From positions 62,001 through 126,000 of the forward strand of contig NZ_CALGPC010000012.1 of NCBI RefSeq assembly GCF_937960835.1: DNA of 64,000 nt, written 5' to 3'. Of the stretch, positions 57,065 to 64,000 are shown one piece after another. The notes under the pieces were generated by a model. The model saw nothing but the letters and a program-made list of their open reading frames with translations. It had not been told where the DNA came from and searched no databases. Each line of letters begins with the position of its first letter. Position 1 is the stretch's first letter. A program made the translations under genes and the position numbers. The stretch comes from an uncultured Ferrovibrio sp. GTDB lineage: Bacteria; Pseudomonadota; Alphaproteobacteria; Ferrovibrionales; Ferrovibrionaceae.

Positions 57065-57847
57065 ATGATCAAGAAAATTGCCTTGGCACTCGCCATCGTC
57101 GTCATCGCCATCGCCGGTGCCGTCTATTATTTCGCCTCCAATCTCGACAGCATCGTGAAAGCCGCCGTGGAACGCTACGGCTCGGAAGCGACGCAGGCGC
57201 GCGTCAGCCTGAAGGCGGTAGAATTGGCTCCCACGTCGGGCACTGGCAGAATGCAGGGCCTGGTCGTCGGCAACCCGAAGGGTTTCTCCACGCCCGAGGC
57301 AATTTCCCTGGGCGATATCAAGCTGACAATCGACATCACCTCCCTGCAATCCAATCCGATCGTGATCAAGGAAGTGCTGATCAGCCAGCCATCGGTCACT
57401 TACGAATATTCCGGCCAAGGCAGTAATCTGGAAACGATCCAGAAGAACGTGCAGGCCTATGCGGCGAAATTCGGCGGCGGCCAGTCGAGCACCAGCGCAT
57501 CGGCCAGCCAGGGCGGCGATGAGCGCAAGATCGTGATCGACCGCCTGAGCATCGAGAAAGGCAGCATCGGCATCAGCCACGCCGCCCTGCAGGGCCGCAG
57601 CCTCTCCTCGCCCTTGCCGACGATCGAACTGCGCAATATTGGCCGGGATAAAGGCGGCGCGACGCCGGCGGAGGTAGCCGAAAAGGTGCTGGGGACCATC
57701 AGCGCGCAGGCATCGAAAATCGCCTCCTCCGACCTGCAGAAGCAGATCGGCAATCTGGTGAAGGACCAGGCCGGTGCGGTTGGCGGCGCTGTAGGCGGTG
57801 CCGCCAGCGGCGCGACGGATCGGCTGAAGGGGCTGTTGGGCAAATAA
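57065..57847 (+). CDS. AsmA-like membrane-anchored periplasmic protein
   Basis: This 260-residue protein has one N-terminal hydrophobic helix (KKIALALAIVVIAIAGAVYYF) and a beta-rich periplasmic part. The stretch VSLKAVELAPTSGTGRMQGLVVGNPKGF followed by LGDIKLTIDITSLQSNPIVIKEVLI is typical of AsmA/DUF748-type tandem repeats, which are linked to lipid transport between membranes. A Gly/Ala-rich C-terminus ends the protein. Met 57065 has GGAAGG upstream. It is single and short compared with AsmA itself, so the role is inferred. Confidence 0.8.
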   Translation: MIKKIALALAIVVIAIAGAVYYFASNLDSIVKAAVERYGSEATQARVSLKAVELAPTSGTGRMQGLVVGNPKGFSTPEAISLGDIKLTIDITSLQSNPIVIKEVLISQPSVTYEYSGQGSNLETIQKNVQAYAAKFGGGQSSTSASASQGGDERKIVIDRLSIEKGSIGISHAALQGRSLSSPLPTIELRNIGRDKGGATPAEVAEKVLGTISAQASKIASSDLQKQIGNLVKDQAGAVGGAVGGAASGATDRLKGLLGK

Positions 57848-57939
57848 ATACCAGCCGGGGCGGCAGGACCGTCGATGGAACGACGGCGCTGCACTATCAT
57901 TCCAGACAACAGATCCGCCGCCCCCCTAGTCTGGTTCCC

Positions 57940-59094
57940 ATGATTAATCCCGTCTGGCGCGACGCCCTGGCCGGCCTTTGCGCATTGCTTGTCGGCATCG
58001 GCTTCGCGCGCTTCGGCTATACGCCGCTGATTCCCGTGCTGATCGAGCAGCAATGGCTCACCGCCGGCGATGCGGCTTATCTCGGCGCCACCAATCTGGC
58101 CGGTTACGTGGTCGGCAGCCTTTTGACGGCAAGCCTTGCGCGAATCGCGCCAATGGCACGGCTGACGCAGTTCGCGATGACAACCACCGGCATCAGCCTG
58201 ATCGCCTGCGCCCTGCCCTGGGGCTTTGCCTGGTTTGCGCCCTGGCGCTTCCTGGCAGGTTTCACCGGTGGATTGCTGATGGTCGGCGCCGTGCCGCTCG
58301 TTCTGGCCCGAGCGCCTGCAACTCACCGTGCGCGCAGCAATGGCATCGTGTTTACCGGGGTTGGTATCGGCATCATCTGTGGCGGCACACTGGTGCCATC
58401 TCTCGCGGCATGGGGACCCATGCCGGTCTGGCTCGGCATGGGTGTTCTGACCTTGCTGCTCGCCGCACTCACCTGGCGGCAATGGGCTGGCGGTGACATC
58501 GCGCCGATCACAGCGCCGACGGATCTGCCGCCCCGGCGCTTCACCTTGCCGGTCGCTCTTCTCCTGGCGGCCTATATTCTTGATGCCGCGGGCTTCGTGC
58601 CGCATACCGTCTTCTGGGCCGATTACATCGCCCGTGGCCTTGGGCGTGGCGTGACGGCAGGCGGCCTTTTCTGGGTGTTGTTCGGCATCGGCGCGCTCTG
58701 CGGGCCGTTGCTAAGCGGCATCGTCGCGGAACGGCTTGGCTTCTACCGCAGCTTCGTCGGCGGCCTTGGCATCAAGGCGGCGGCCGTGCTACTGCCGATC
58801 CTGTCGCAGCATCCGGTATCCTTGATGATTTCCGCCATGGTGGTTGGTGCGCTGACGCCTGGCATCTCGGCGCTGGCCTCCGGCCGTGTCGCCGAAATGG
58901 TAGGCTTTACCGGCCATCGGCAGGTCTGGGGCTGGCTAACCGTTGGCTGGGCGCTGTCTTCGGCCGGCTTCGGCTATCTTCTGTCCTTCCTGTTCGACCT
59001 CACCGGCTCCTACAACCTGCTCTTCGCCTTTGGTGCGGCTGGACTATCCGGCGCTCTTATCCTCGCCGCCTTCGCCAAGGCACGGCAGAACTGA
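57940..59094 (+). CDS. MFS transporter, YbfB/YjiJ family
   Basis: This 384-residue carrier has 12 hydrophobic helices and the start typical of YbfB/YjiJ proteins: WRDALAGLCALLVGIGFARFGYTPLIPVLI then AYLGATNLAGYVVGSLL. The family is related to lactate or organic-acid carriers, but few members have a known substrate. The gene stands alone, 92 bp after the AsmA-like gene. No regulator gene is adjacent. Confidence 0.87.
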   Translation: MINPVWRDALAGLCALLVGIGFARFGYTPLIPVLIEQQWLTAGDAAYLGATNLAGYVVGSLLTASLARIAPMARLTQFAMTTTGISLIACALPWGFAWFAPWRFLAGFTGGLLMVGAVPLVLARAPATHRARSNGIVFTGVGIGIICGGTLVPSLAAWGPMPVWLGMGVLTLLLAALTWRQWAGGDIAPITAPTDLPPRRFTLPVALLLAAYILDAAGFVPHTVFWADYIARGLGRGVTAGGLFWVLFGIGALCGPLLSGIVAERLGFYRSFVGGLGIKAAAVLLPILSQHPVSLMISAMVVGALTPGISALASGRVAEMVGFTGHRQVWGWLTVGWALSSAGFGYLLSFLFDLTGSYNLLFAFGAAGLSGALILAAFAKARQN

Positions 59095-59126
59095 TCCGCA
59101 GGTTTCAGCCGACACATTCCACACTA

Positions 59127-59144
59127 CATAATTGACAAATTATG
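59127..59144 (+). promoter_or_regulatory. AT-rich inverted repeat upstream of the MBL gene
   Basis: CATAATT-GACA-AATTATG is a perfect 7-4-7 inverted repeat, 58 bp before the MBL start codon. Its AT-rich dyad is like those of ArsR-family (BigR-type) sulfide sensors, which control such MBL enzymes in relatives; no ArsR gene is in this window. Confidence 0.4.
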
Positions 59145-59201
59145 CTGCGGGCGGCGAGGCTAGAACCGCTGCTGGGACGCGTATCCTGAGTGAGGCCCTA
59201 T

Positions 59202-60065
59202 ATGAAACCTGCCGTCGAAGGCTTCTTCGATCCGGATACTTTCACGATTTCCTATGTGGTGGGCGATCCCACGACCAAGCGATGCGCGGTCATTGATTCC
59301 GTTCTCGATTTCGATCCAGCCTCCGGCCGCACGCGAAAGGCCTCAGCCGATAAACTGCTGGATTACATCGCCCAGCAGGAGCTGACGGTCGACTGGATTC
59401 TGGAAACCCATATCCATGCCGATCATCTTTCGGCCGCCCCCTATCTGAAGGAAAAAGCCGGTGGAAAACTCGGCATCGGCAGCAACATCACCGTGGTGCA
59501 GAACACCTTCGGCAAGATCTTCAATGCCGGAACCGAATTCGCGCGCAATGGCAGCCAGTTCGATCACCTGTTCCAGGACGGCGAGCGTTTTCGGATCGGC
59601 ACCATCGACGCCATGGCGATGCATACACCCGGCCATACGCCGGCCTGCATGACTTATGTGATCGGCGATGCCGCCTTTGTGGGCGACACGCTGTTCATGC
59701 CGGATTTCGGCACCGCCCGCTGCGACTTCCCAGGCGGCGATGCGCAGCAGCTTTATCGCTCGATCCGCAAGATATTCGAGCTGCCGCCCGAGACCCGGCT
59801 GTTCATGTGCCACGATTACAAGGCGCCTGGCCGAGACGAATATCGTTGGGAGACCACGGTGGCCGAGGAACGCGCCAACAATCTGCATGTCCGCGACGGT
59901 ATCAGCGAAGACGAGTTCGTCGCCATGCGCACCAAGCGGGATGCGACTTTAGGCATGCCGCGCCTGATCCTGCCATCCGTGCAGGTCAACATGCGCGCGG
60001 GCCATCTGCCGCCGCCGGAAGACAACGGCGTGCGGTATCTGAAGCTGCCCCTCGACGCGCTGTAG
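59202..60065 (+). CDS. MBL-fold hydrolase, ETHE1/Blh-type sulfur dioxygenase-like
   Basis: This protein of about 287 residues has the metallo-beta-lactamase pattern of persulfide dioxygenases: THIHADHLSAAPYLKEKAGG near residue 66, GHTPACMTYVIGDAAFVGDTLF near 142, and CHDYKAPGRDEYRWETTV near 200. The DHxHADH-type motif holds a mono-iron site in ETHE1. Such enzymes oxidise glutathione persulfide to sulfite. ATG 59202 has GTGAGG six bases upstream and is preferred to GTG 59190. No rhodanese or SQR gene is adjacent. Confidence 0.87.
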   Translation: MKPAVEGFFDPDTFTISYVVGDPTTKRCAVIDSVLDFDPASGRTRKASADKLLDYIAQQELTVDWILETHIHADHLSAAPYLKEKAGGKLGIGSNITVVQNTFGKIFNAGTEFARNGSQFDHLFQDGERFRIGTIDAMAMHTPGHTPACMTYVIGDAAFVGDTLFMPDFGTARCDFPGGDAQQLYRSIRKIFELPPETRLFMCHDYKAPGRDEYRWETTVAEERANNLHVRDGISEDEFVAMRTKRDATLGMPRLILPSVQVNMRAGHLPPPEDNGVRYLKLPLDAL

Positions 60066-60069
60066 CGGG

Positions 60070-61257
60070 TCAACCGCCATAGAGCCAGGCATTGCCATCA
60101 TAGGCCTGCTGCATCGTCCGGCCGGCGAGCATCTGGTTGCGTAATTCCCGCACCGGCCCGGTGGCGTGATAGAAATCGCCGTAGACTCGCGCCATCACCT
60201 GCACCCGCGCGGTGCGCAAATAGCGCTCCTTCTGATAGGCCAGGAAAGCCTTGTTGGGATCGTCGCGCAGCTCGCTCAGATGATCGGCGAGGCAGACGGC
60301 ATCCTCGATCGCCATGCAGGCGCCTTGTGCGAGGTATTGCAGCATCGGATGCGCGGCATCGCCCAGCAAGGTGATGCGCCCCTTGGTCCAGTTGTCCACC
60401 GGTTCGCGGTCGCACAGCACCCACATGCGCCAGGATTCGATCTTGCCCAGCAGGGTCAGGACTTCCGGTTGCTGATTGCGGAAGCGCTCGTTGAGCTCTT
60501 CCGGATCGCCGAAGGAATTCCAGCCTTCCTCGTAACGGTTGGAATGAAACACTGCGACGAGATTGTAAAGCGTGCTGCGTCGCAGCGGATAATGCACCAG
60601 ATGCGTCTTCGGCCCGGCCCAGAGCACCACGTTGTTTTCACGCTGGTTCTGCGGCACTTCCCCGATGGGCAGCACCGCCCGATAAGCGATATGGCCCGAG
60701 ATGCGCGGCTTGCCATCGCCAACGACGGCGTCGCGCATACGGGACCACAAGCCATCGCAGGCGATGATGCAGTCGCCAAAGACCGTTTCGCCATCCGCCA
60801 AAGTGACCGAAACGCTGTCCTCATTGTCGTGATGAGCCGTGACCTTGGCATTGTTGCGCAGCTCGATCAGCTTTTGCGCCTGACAGGCTTTGAGCAGCGT
60901 CAAATGCAAATCGGCGCGATGAGTGACAGCATAAGGCATGCCGAACCGGGCTACGCAATGATCGCCCATCGGGATGCGGGTGACCTCCTCGCCGGTCAGC
61001 GCATCACGCATGATCAGATTGTCGGGACGGACCGCGTCGGCTTCTATGGCGGCACGGATACCGAGGCGCTCGAAACGACGGAAAACATTCGGGCCTAGCT
61101 GGATGCCGGCGCCGACCTCGCGGAACTCGGCCGATTGCTCCAGCACAATCGAGCGGATGCCTTTCAAGGCCAAGGCCAGCGCAGTGGCTAAACCACCGAT
61201 GCCGCCGCCAATGATGATGACGGGGCGATCCTGTCCCCGCATTGCGCCCTGCGCCAT
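60070..61257 (-). CDS. FAD-dependent aromatic monooxygenase, 3-hydroxybenzoate 6-hydroxylase-like
   Basis: This 395-residue flavoprotein belongs to the salicylate/3-hydroxybenzoate hydroxylase group. The FAD site is IIIGGGIGGLATALALALKG at the start, followed by QLGPNVFRRFERLGI and ACDGLWSRMRDAVVG near residue 170. The second FAD motif ITLLGDAAHPMLQYLAQGACMAIEDA is near 297. The residue pattern suggests hydroxylation of a benzoate, probably to gentisate, but the ring-cleaving gene is not nearby. A perfect 14-bp palindrome lies 34 bp upstream of the start at 61257. Confidence 0.88.
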   Translation of the reverse strand: MAQGAMRGQDRPVIIIGGGIGGLATALALALKGIRSIVLEQSAEFREVGAGIQLGPNVFRRFERLGIRAAIEADAVRPDNLIMRDALTGEEVTRIPMGDHCVARFGMPYAVTHRADLHLTLLKACQAQKLIELRNNAKVTAHHDNEDSVSVTLADGETVFGDCIIACDGLWSRMRDAVVGDGKPRISGHIAYRAVLPIGEVPQNQRENNVVLWAGPKTHLVHYPLRRSTLYNLVAVFHSNRYEEGWNSFGDPEELNERFRNQQPEVLTLLGKIESWRMWVLCDREPVDNWTKGRITLLGDAAHPMLQYLAQGACMAIEDAVCLADHLSELRDDPNKAFLAYQKERYLRTARVQVMARVYGDFYHATGPVRELRNQMLAGRTMQQAYDGNAWLYGG

Positions 61258-61290
61258 TTGCGCTTCCCCCGTTTATATTTCTTATTCTTG

Positions 61291-61304
61291 ATCCGTATAC
61301 GGAT
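61291..61304 (-). promoter_or_regulatory. Perfect palindrome before the monooxygenase gene
   Basis: ATCCGTATACGGAT is a 14-bp perfect palindrome, 34 bp upstream of the monooxygenase start codon. It has the core GTATAC of several GntR- and LacI-type sites. No regulator gene is adjacent. A second regulator elsewhere is inferred. Confidence 0.6.
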
Positions 61305-61345
61305 TTAACTCAAATGTCAAGTAGAATCTGCAGGTTTACACCTGA

Positions 61346-62149
61346 TCAGCCTCGTTCGGCATTAGACGCAGCGTTGCTTGCGGCACTGTCTTGCAGCGGA
61401 CAGGCCGTGAGGCCCAGCGTCTCGGCGTAATTCTCGTCTTCCTGCCCGCCAAGATATGCGTACTGCGTCGTTACCGCTTCTGACGCGGCCGATACCGCCA
61501 GCACGGCTGCTGCCTTCAAACGTTTTTTCTTTGCCGTCTCTTCGAATGCAACGCCGAGCTTATCCAGGAAGTGCTGAGTTTCGCGCGGAAGGTTGCGGTT
61601 GGCGCGGCGCAGATCATCTAGCCGCTTGGGACCGACATTGTAGGCCGCATACATCGCCGGCCAGCCGAAGCAATCGTGCAGTGCGCGCAGGTATGCGGTG
61701 CCAGCCAGAATGTTGTCGCGCGGGTCATGCGGATCCGATCCGAGACCATGGGCGCGCTGCATCTTGGTGTAGGTATCCGGCATGAGTTGCATCAACCCCA
61801 TTGCGCCGGCCTTGGAGACGATTGGCTTGCCGTTAACCTTGGCGCGGCCACTGCTTTCCACCTGGATGACATCGCGTATCCAGTCTTGCGGAATGCCGAA
61901 ACGCTGATGCGCCTCCGCGATATACGGCGCCCAGGGGTCCTTCGTGTTCTTCTGCTGAACATTGTTCGCCGGCACGGCGGCTTTCCTTGCCGCTGGGGCC
62001 ATGAATAGCGGAGGCGGCGCAGCAAGGTGAGCCGATTCAATCGACAGCCCCGCCTCCACGGGGAGCGGCTTTGCGTGAACGGACGAAACCGGTTGCACAA
62101 CCAGACCGCCCGTGGCGAGGAGCATGAGTAAGGCGAGCGAAGATGACAT
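61346..62149 (-). CDS. Lytic transglycosylase (SLT domain) protein
   Basis: This 267-residue exported protein has the SLT catalytic fold: RDVIQVESSGRAKVNGK with the catalytic Glu near residue 95, SKAGAMGLMQLMPDTY near 112, ILAGTAYLRALHDCFG and AAYNVGPKRLDDL. It starts with a signal-like segment (MSSSLALLMLLATGGLVVQPV). A tail of about 55 residues beyond the domain ends in Ala/Ser/Asn repeats. Members cut the glycan strand of peptidoglycan. It is the last core gene before the tRNA scar at 62,387. Confidence 0.88.
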   Translation of the reverse strand: MSSSLALLMLLATGGLVVQPVSSVHAKPLPVEAGLSIESAHLAAPPPLFMAPAARKAAVPANNVQQKNTKDPWAPYIAEAHQRFGIPQDWIRDVIQVESSGRAKVNGKPIVSKAGAMGLMQLMPDTYTKMQRAHGLGSDPHDPRDNILAGTAYLRALHDCFGWPAMYAAYNVGPKRLDDLRRANRNLPRETQHFLDKLGVAFEETAKKKRLKAAAVLAVSAASEAVTTQYAYLGGQEDENYAETLGLTACPLQDSAASNAASNAERG

Positions 62150-62386
62150 GGCCAGCGAGAAACCGGCGAAACGTGGCCAGGTTATGGCTGACCAAAAAAG
62201 GTCACACCTGACAATTGCGCTAAGTTATCGAAATTTCCACTAACGCCTTGTCTTTGCACGACACAGACATTTTGCTCTGACGGATGCGCGTTATGTCGCG
62301 CCGATAGGCAATGGAGAGATGTTCCTCGCGGTATGCTGGTGACGCTGCATAGAGAGAAGCATAGACAGAATGCTGCATAGAGAGAA
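62150..62386. other. Gene-free region with two 15-bp direct repeats beside the tRNA fragment
   Basis: No gene is evident here. GCTGCATAGAGAGAA occurs at 62,344-62,358 and again at 62,372-62,386, 28 bp apart, the second copy touching the CCA end of the tRNA fragment. Such direct repeats beside an attachment core can be integrase arm sites. The rest shows no clear feature. Confidence 0.5.
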
Positions 62387-62431
62387 TGGCGCACCCAACA
62401 AGATTCGAACTTGTGACCTCTGCCTTCGGAG
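62387..62431 (-). other. tRNA-Arg(CCG) 3' fragment, probable attachment site of an integrated element
   Basis: On the minus strand the piece reads from the anticodon loop CTCCGAA (anticodon CCG) through the anticodon 3' strand GGCAG, variable loop, T arm ACAAG-TTCGAAT-CTTGT, the 3' acceptor strand TGGGTGC, G and CCA. The 5' half (acceptor 5' strand, D arm, anticodon 5' strand) is absent; the next bases do not pair. Integrases often cross over in the anticodon loop and leave such 3' scars, so the intact tRNA and the other end of an element should lie past 64,000. Confidence 0.8.
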
Positions 62432-62661
62432 CTGGTTCATTGCCCTGTCCGAATTGCGCGACACGACACCCTTCTACACGATCATAAACAAGGCACATCA
62501 TCGCTTGCATGAAATCACGCCCTTCGAGGCGGGACAGGGCTCGAGGTTTTCGACCAAATTGGCCGGCTATTGCGGGCTGCTCCGCAGCATATGCGCGTTT
62601 CACGGGACCGCCGACACGAGAGGACCGCGACCTTTTCCTGATCGGTACGCCACAGTAATCG
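62432..62661. other. Element-side DNA with no recognised gene
   Basis: Between the tRNA fragment and the hsdM remnant, no frame matches a family I recognise. The long open frames that run through the tRNA fragment here are not credible genes. The stretch probably belongs to a decayed mobile element. Confidence 0.5.
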
Positions 62662-62814
62662 GGCGTATGGTTCGCCTGCATACTTATCGCTGATGTATTT
62701 AATGAAGAGCAGCGAGAGAACGTAGTCTTTGTATTGACTCGCATCCATTCCGCCGCGAAGGGCGTCGCAGCTTGCCCGCAACGAACGTTAGATTTCAGAT
62801 TTCTTTATTGCCAT
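62662..62814 (-). pseudogene. Type I restriction methyltransferase (HsdM) N-terminal remnant
   Basis: The start MAIKKSEI is the usual HsdM opening, but it is stopped at 62,790. In the next frame SCDALRGGMDASQYKDYVLS and LLFIKYISDKYAGEPYA, the normal continuation of HsdM, can be read (ending near 62,662). The match then stops. So there is a frameshift near residue 9 and the rest of the protein (about 450 residues) is missing. No hsdS or hsdR is in the window. This is a scar of a type I restriction system in the element. Confidence 0.85.
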
Positions 62815-63003
62815 GCGCCCCCATCGATTTCTTATTGGTCGAGTCGGCGATGACTTGCGCGACTGCTTCTGGTCGCTCACGTATGAGCGCATGAACTCGC
62901 GTATCACCTGCGCGGCCGGCTTGTCTTCGGCACGGCAGGCGGCCACGAACTGCTCACGCAGCTCACGCTGTACCCTGATGCGTAGCCCGACATCCTTGTC
63001 CAT
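62788..63003 (-). CDS. Ribbon-helix-helix type small regulator
   Basis: This 71-residue protein has a short beta-strand and two helices in the ribbon-helix-helix pattern: VGLRIRVQRELREQFVAACRAED then KPAAQVIREFMRSYV. The remainder is a basic tail that runs into the start of the broken hsdM, so its true end may have been displaced. Such proteins act as plasmid or toxin-system regulators. An inverted repeat eight bases upstream of the start codon is a probable self-operator. Its target may have been hsdM. Confidence 0.7.
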   Translation of the reverse strand: MDKDVGLRIRVQRELREQFVAACRAEDKPAAQVIREFMRSYVSDQKQSRKSSPTRPIRNRWGRMAIKKSEI

Positions 63004-63010
63004 CCGGGCA

Positions 63011-63038
63011 GTGTATCCGATGGATACACATTTGTGTA
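63011..63038 (-). promoter_or_regulatory. Overlapping inverted repeats upstream of the RHH gene
   Basis: GTGTATCC-GAT-GGATACAC (63,011-63,029) is a perfect 8-3-8 repeat that starts eight bases before the RHH start codon. TACACA-TT-TGTGTA (63,025-63,038) is a second perfect repeat that overlaps it. Together they look like a two-dimer RHH operator. Confidence 0.65.
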
Positions 63039-63127
63039 CGAGAAAGTGGGTGTCGTGTCACCCCGCTATATCCGCGGCCGAGATTGCAACGCAGCCGGCG
63101 CCTCGTACGGGTCCGCCCGCCTTGTCT

Positions 63128-63990
63128 TCAGATCGCTCTGGCGTCGGAGGCATAAGGCATAAGAAAAACGCTTAGCTCTCCTACCACGTCAGCCAATTCG
63201 CCAGGATCCACGGAAAGGTCTTCAACAAAGGCGCGCCACTGTCGCTGCTTTTGTTCGTCTGCTGCAAATGCCGGCGTAAGCGCGTCGGGCGGTTCGGTCG
63301 GAATTGCCGTCCCACGTCGCGCAAACGTGGCCGCGATGGCGCGGGCGAGCCGGTCGTCATCGAAGCTGAACGACCGGCTGAGAATCCAGATGTCGTAGAA
63401 GTCCTTCATCCGGCTGTTGGCCCGGCCCAGCGCCACGATAGCCTGGAATTTCTCGGCGATGACGGTCTCCCGCGCATAGGCGCGTAGTCTTGGCGCGGGC
63501 AGGTCGAGCATCACCGGATAGTCGACGACTTCCGCCCCAGGCTCCAGCGCATCGCCAAAGCCGATGTCGATTGTCAGATTGATCCGGGCCCCTCCGACCG
63601 AAGCGATCGCACGCAGCCGGAGTCCGCCATAGTCGAGTTCCTCGCGAATGCGGTCGACACGCAGCGTAGCCGGATCGAACACGACGCCGTCTTCGGCGTC
63701 CTGAGCGAGGATGTCCCGGAATGTCGCCAGCATCGCGGCTTCGCTCGAGTCCCCGAAACCCAGCAGGTCGAGATCACGCGTCCCGCGGTGCGGATCGTCG
63801 AACCAGCTCATCATGAGCATGGCCCCTTTCAACACGAAGCGGTCGGCGTGGGTGACTGGCCGAGCCGGAACAGGAGGCGCTCCAGCGCGAAGCGCGTGAG
63901 CACCAGATCGAAGCTCTGTCCGTTCGCCTTGGAGAGGTTGAGGAGCCGGGCGCGCATCGAGGCGCCGATATTCTTGATCTCCTTAGCCAT
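63128..63990 (-). pseudogene. AbiEii/AbiGii-type nucleotidyltransferase toxin, frameshifted
   Basis: The reading frame starts MAKEIKNIGASMRARLLNLS at 63,990 and runs to RLFRLGQSP-like sequence (LERLLFRLGQSP). It then shifts: the second frame continues with ADRFVLKGAML-like sequence (LKGAMLMMSWFDDPHRGTRDL), where intact relatives read QSPHADRFVLKGAML. One C is missing in the CCC/CAC stretch at about 63,850-63,852. The toxin part (nucleotidyltransferase, DLDLLGFGD near the catalytic Asp pair) is otherwise well kept. The expected antitoxin gene (AbiEi-like) would lie beyond the window. A base-call error in the C run cannot be excluded. Confidence 0.85.
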
Positions 63991-64000
63991 TGGCGGTCAG

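Noticed and set aside
62220..62744. Open frame of 174 codons running through the tRNA fragment
   Set aside because: It reads across the tRNA-Arg scar and the hsdM remnant in a shifted frame and resembles no protein.
1..64000. CRISPR array, rRNA genes or insertion sequences
   Set aside because: No regularly spaced repeats, rRNA-like stretches or transposase-like proteins were seen in the window.

Overview
The window looks like a 64 kb piece of a GC-rich alphaproteobacterial chromosome, most like Rhodospirillales. The protein families point that way: a TorF-type porin, a TrxB-type ferredoxin-NADP reductase, a PAS_5 protein, an OlsB-type acyltransferase, an NDUFAF5-like methyltransferase, a GTP cyclohydrolase II with a RibB-like N-terminus, and serC next to serA. 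The species cannot be named from the sequence alone. Almost all of it is compact, intact core chromosome. Calls rest on recognition of motifs and family sequence; no database search was run.

Layout. 0-5 kb: a heme/flavin transmembrane reductase with an FNR/Dnr-type box, an acyl-CoA ligase, an enoyl-CoA hydratase and a porin followed by a strong terminator. 5-14 kb: a ThiE-like protein, the PLP-binding protein YggS, a small lipoprotein, serA and serC, a UPF0016/GDT1 manganese exporter behind a yybP-ykoY riboswitch, a cytochrome b561, and a ComM/YifB protein with a degenerate Walker A. 13.6-19 kb: an aldo/keto reductase, an AraC regulator, a beta-lactamase-fold protein that has lost its catalytic motifs, a PAS protein and an SGNH-like protein. 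19-27 kb: a TetR-led acyl-CoA operon, a PLP aminotransferase, a class II aldolase and exonuclease III. 27-36 kb: flavin reductase, ferredoxin-NADP reductase, acyl-CoA ligase, ornithine-lipid acyltransferase, the pair prpE-ampG and an L,D-transpeptidase. 36-45 kb: ribA, a large patatin-like protein, a PpiC foldase, argJ, a MutT-type Nudix enzyme, a VOC protein and a TetR regulator with a perfect operator.

45.4-56.9 kb is a sugar-acid catabolism cluster. It holds a KDPGal aldolase, a KDGal kinase, a UgpC-type ATPase, an IlvD/Edd dehydratase, a DMT exporter, a GntR/FCD regulator, a KDG-type kinase, an FAH-family hydrolase, an SDR and a split UxaA dehydratase. Three copies of one operator (ATC-TGATATATCA-GTTT) stand at the heads of its transcription units and suggest a GntR regulon. 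The cluster is partly decayed: the sugar-binding protein, one permease and an RraA-family gene survive only as internally deleted or frameshifted remnants.

57-62 kb: an AsmA-like protein, a YbfB-type MFS carrier, a sulfur-dioxygenase-like MBL enzyme, a flavin monooxygenase and a lytic transglycosylase. At 62,387-62,431 lies a 3' fragment of a tRNA-Arg(CCG), which looks like the attachment-site scar of an integrated element. Beyond it to the window end are element-like genes: a truncated hsdM, a ribbon-helix-helix regulator with its own operator, and an AbiEii-type toxin broken by a one-base deletion.
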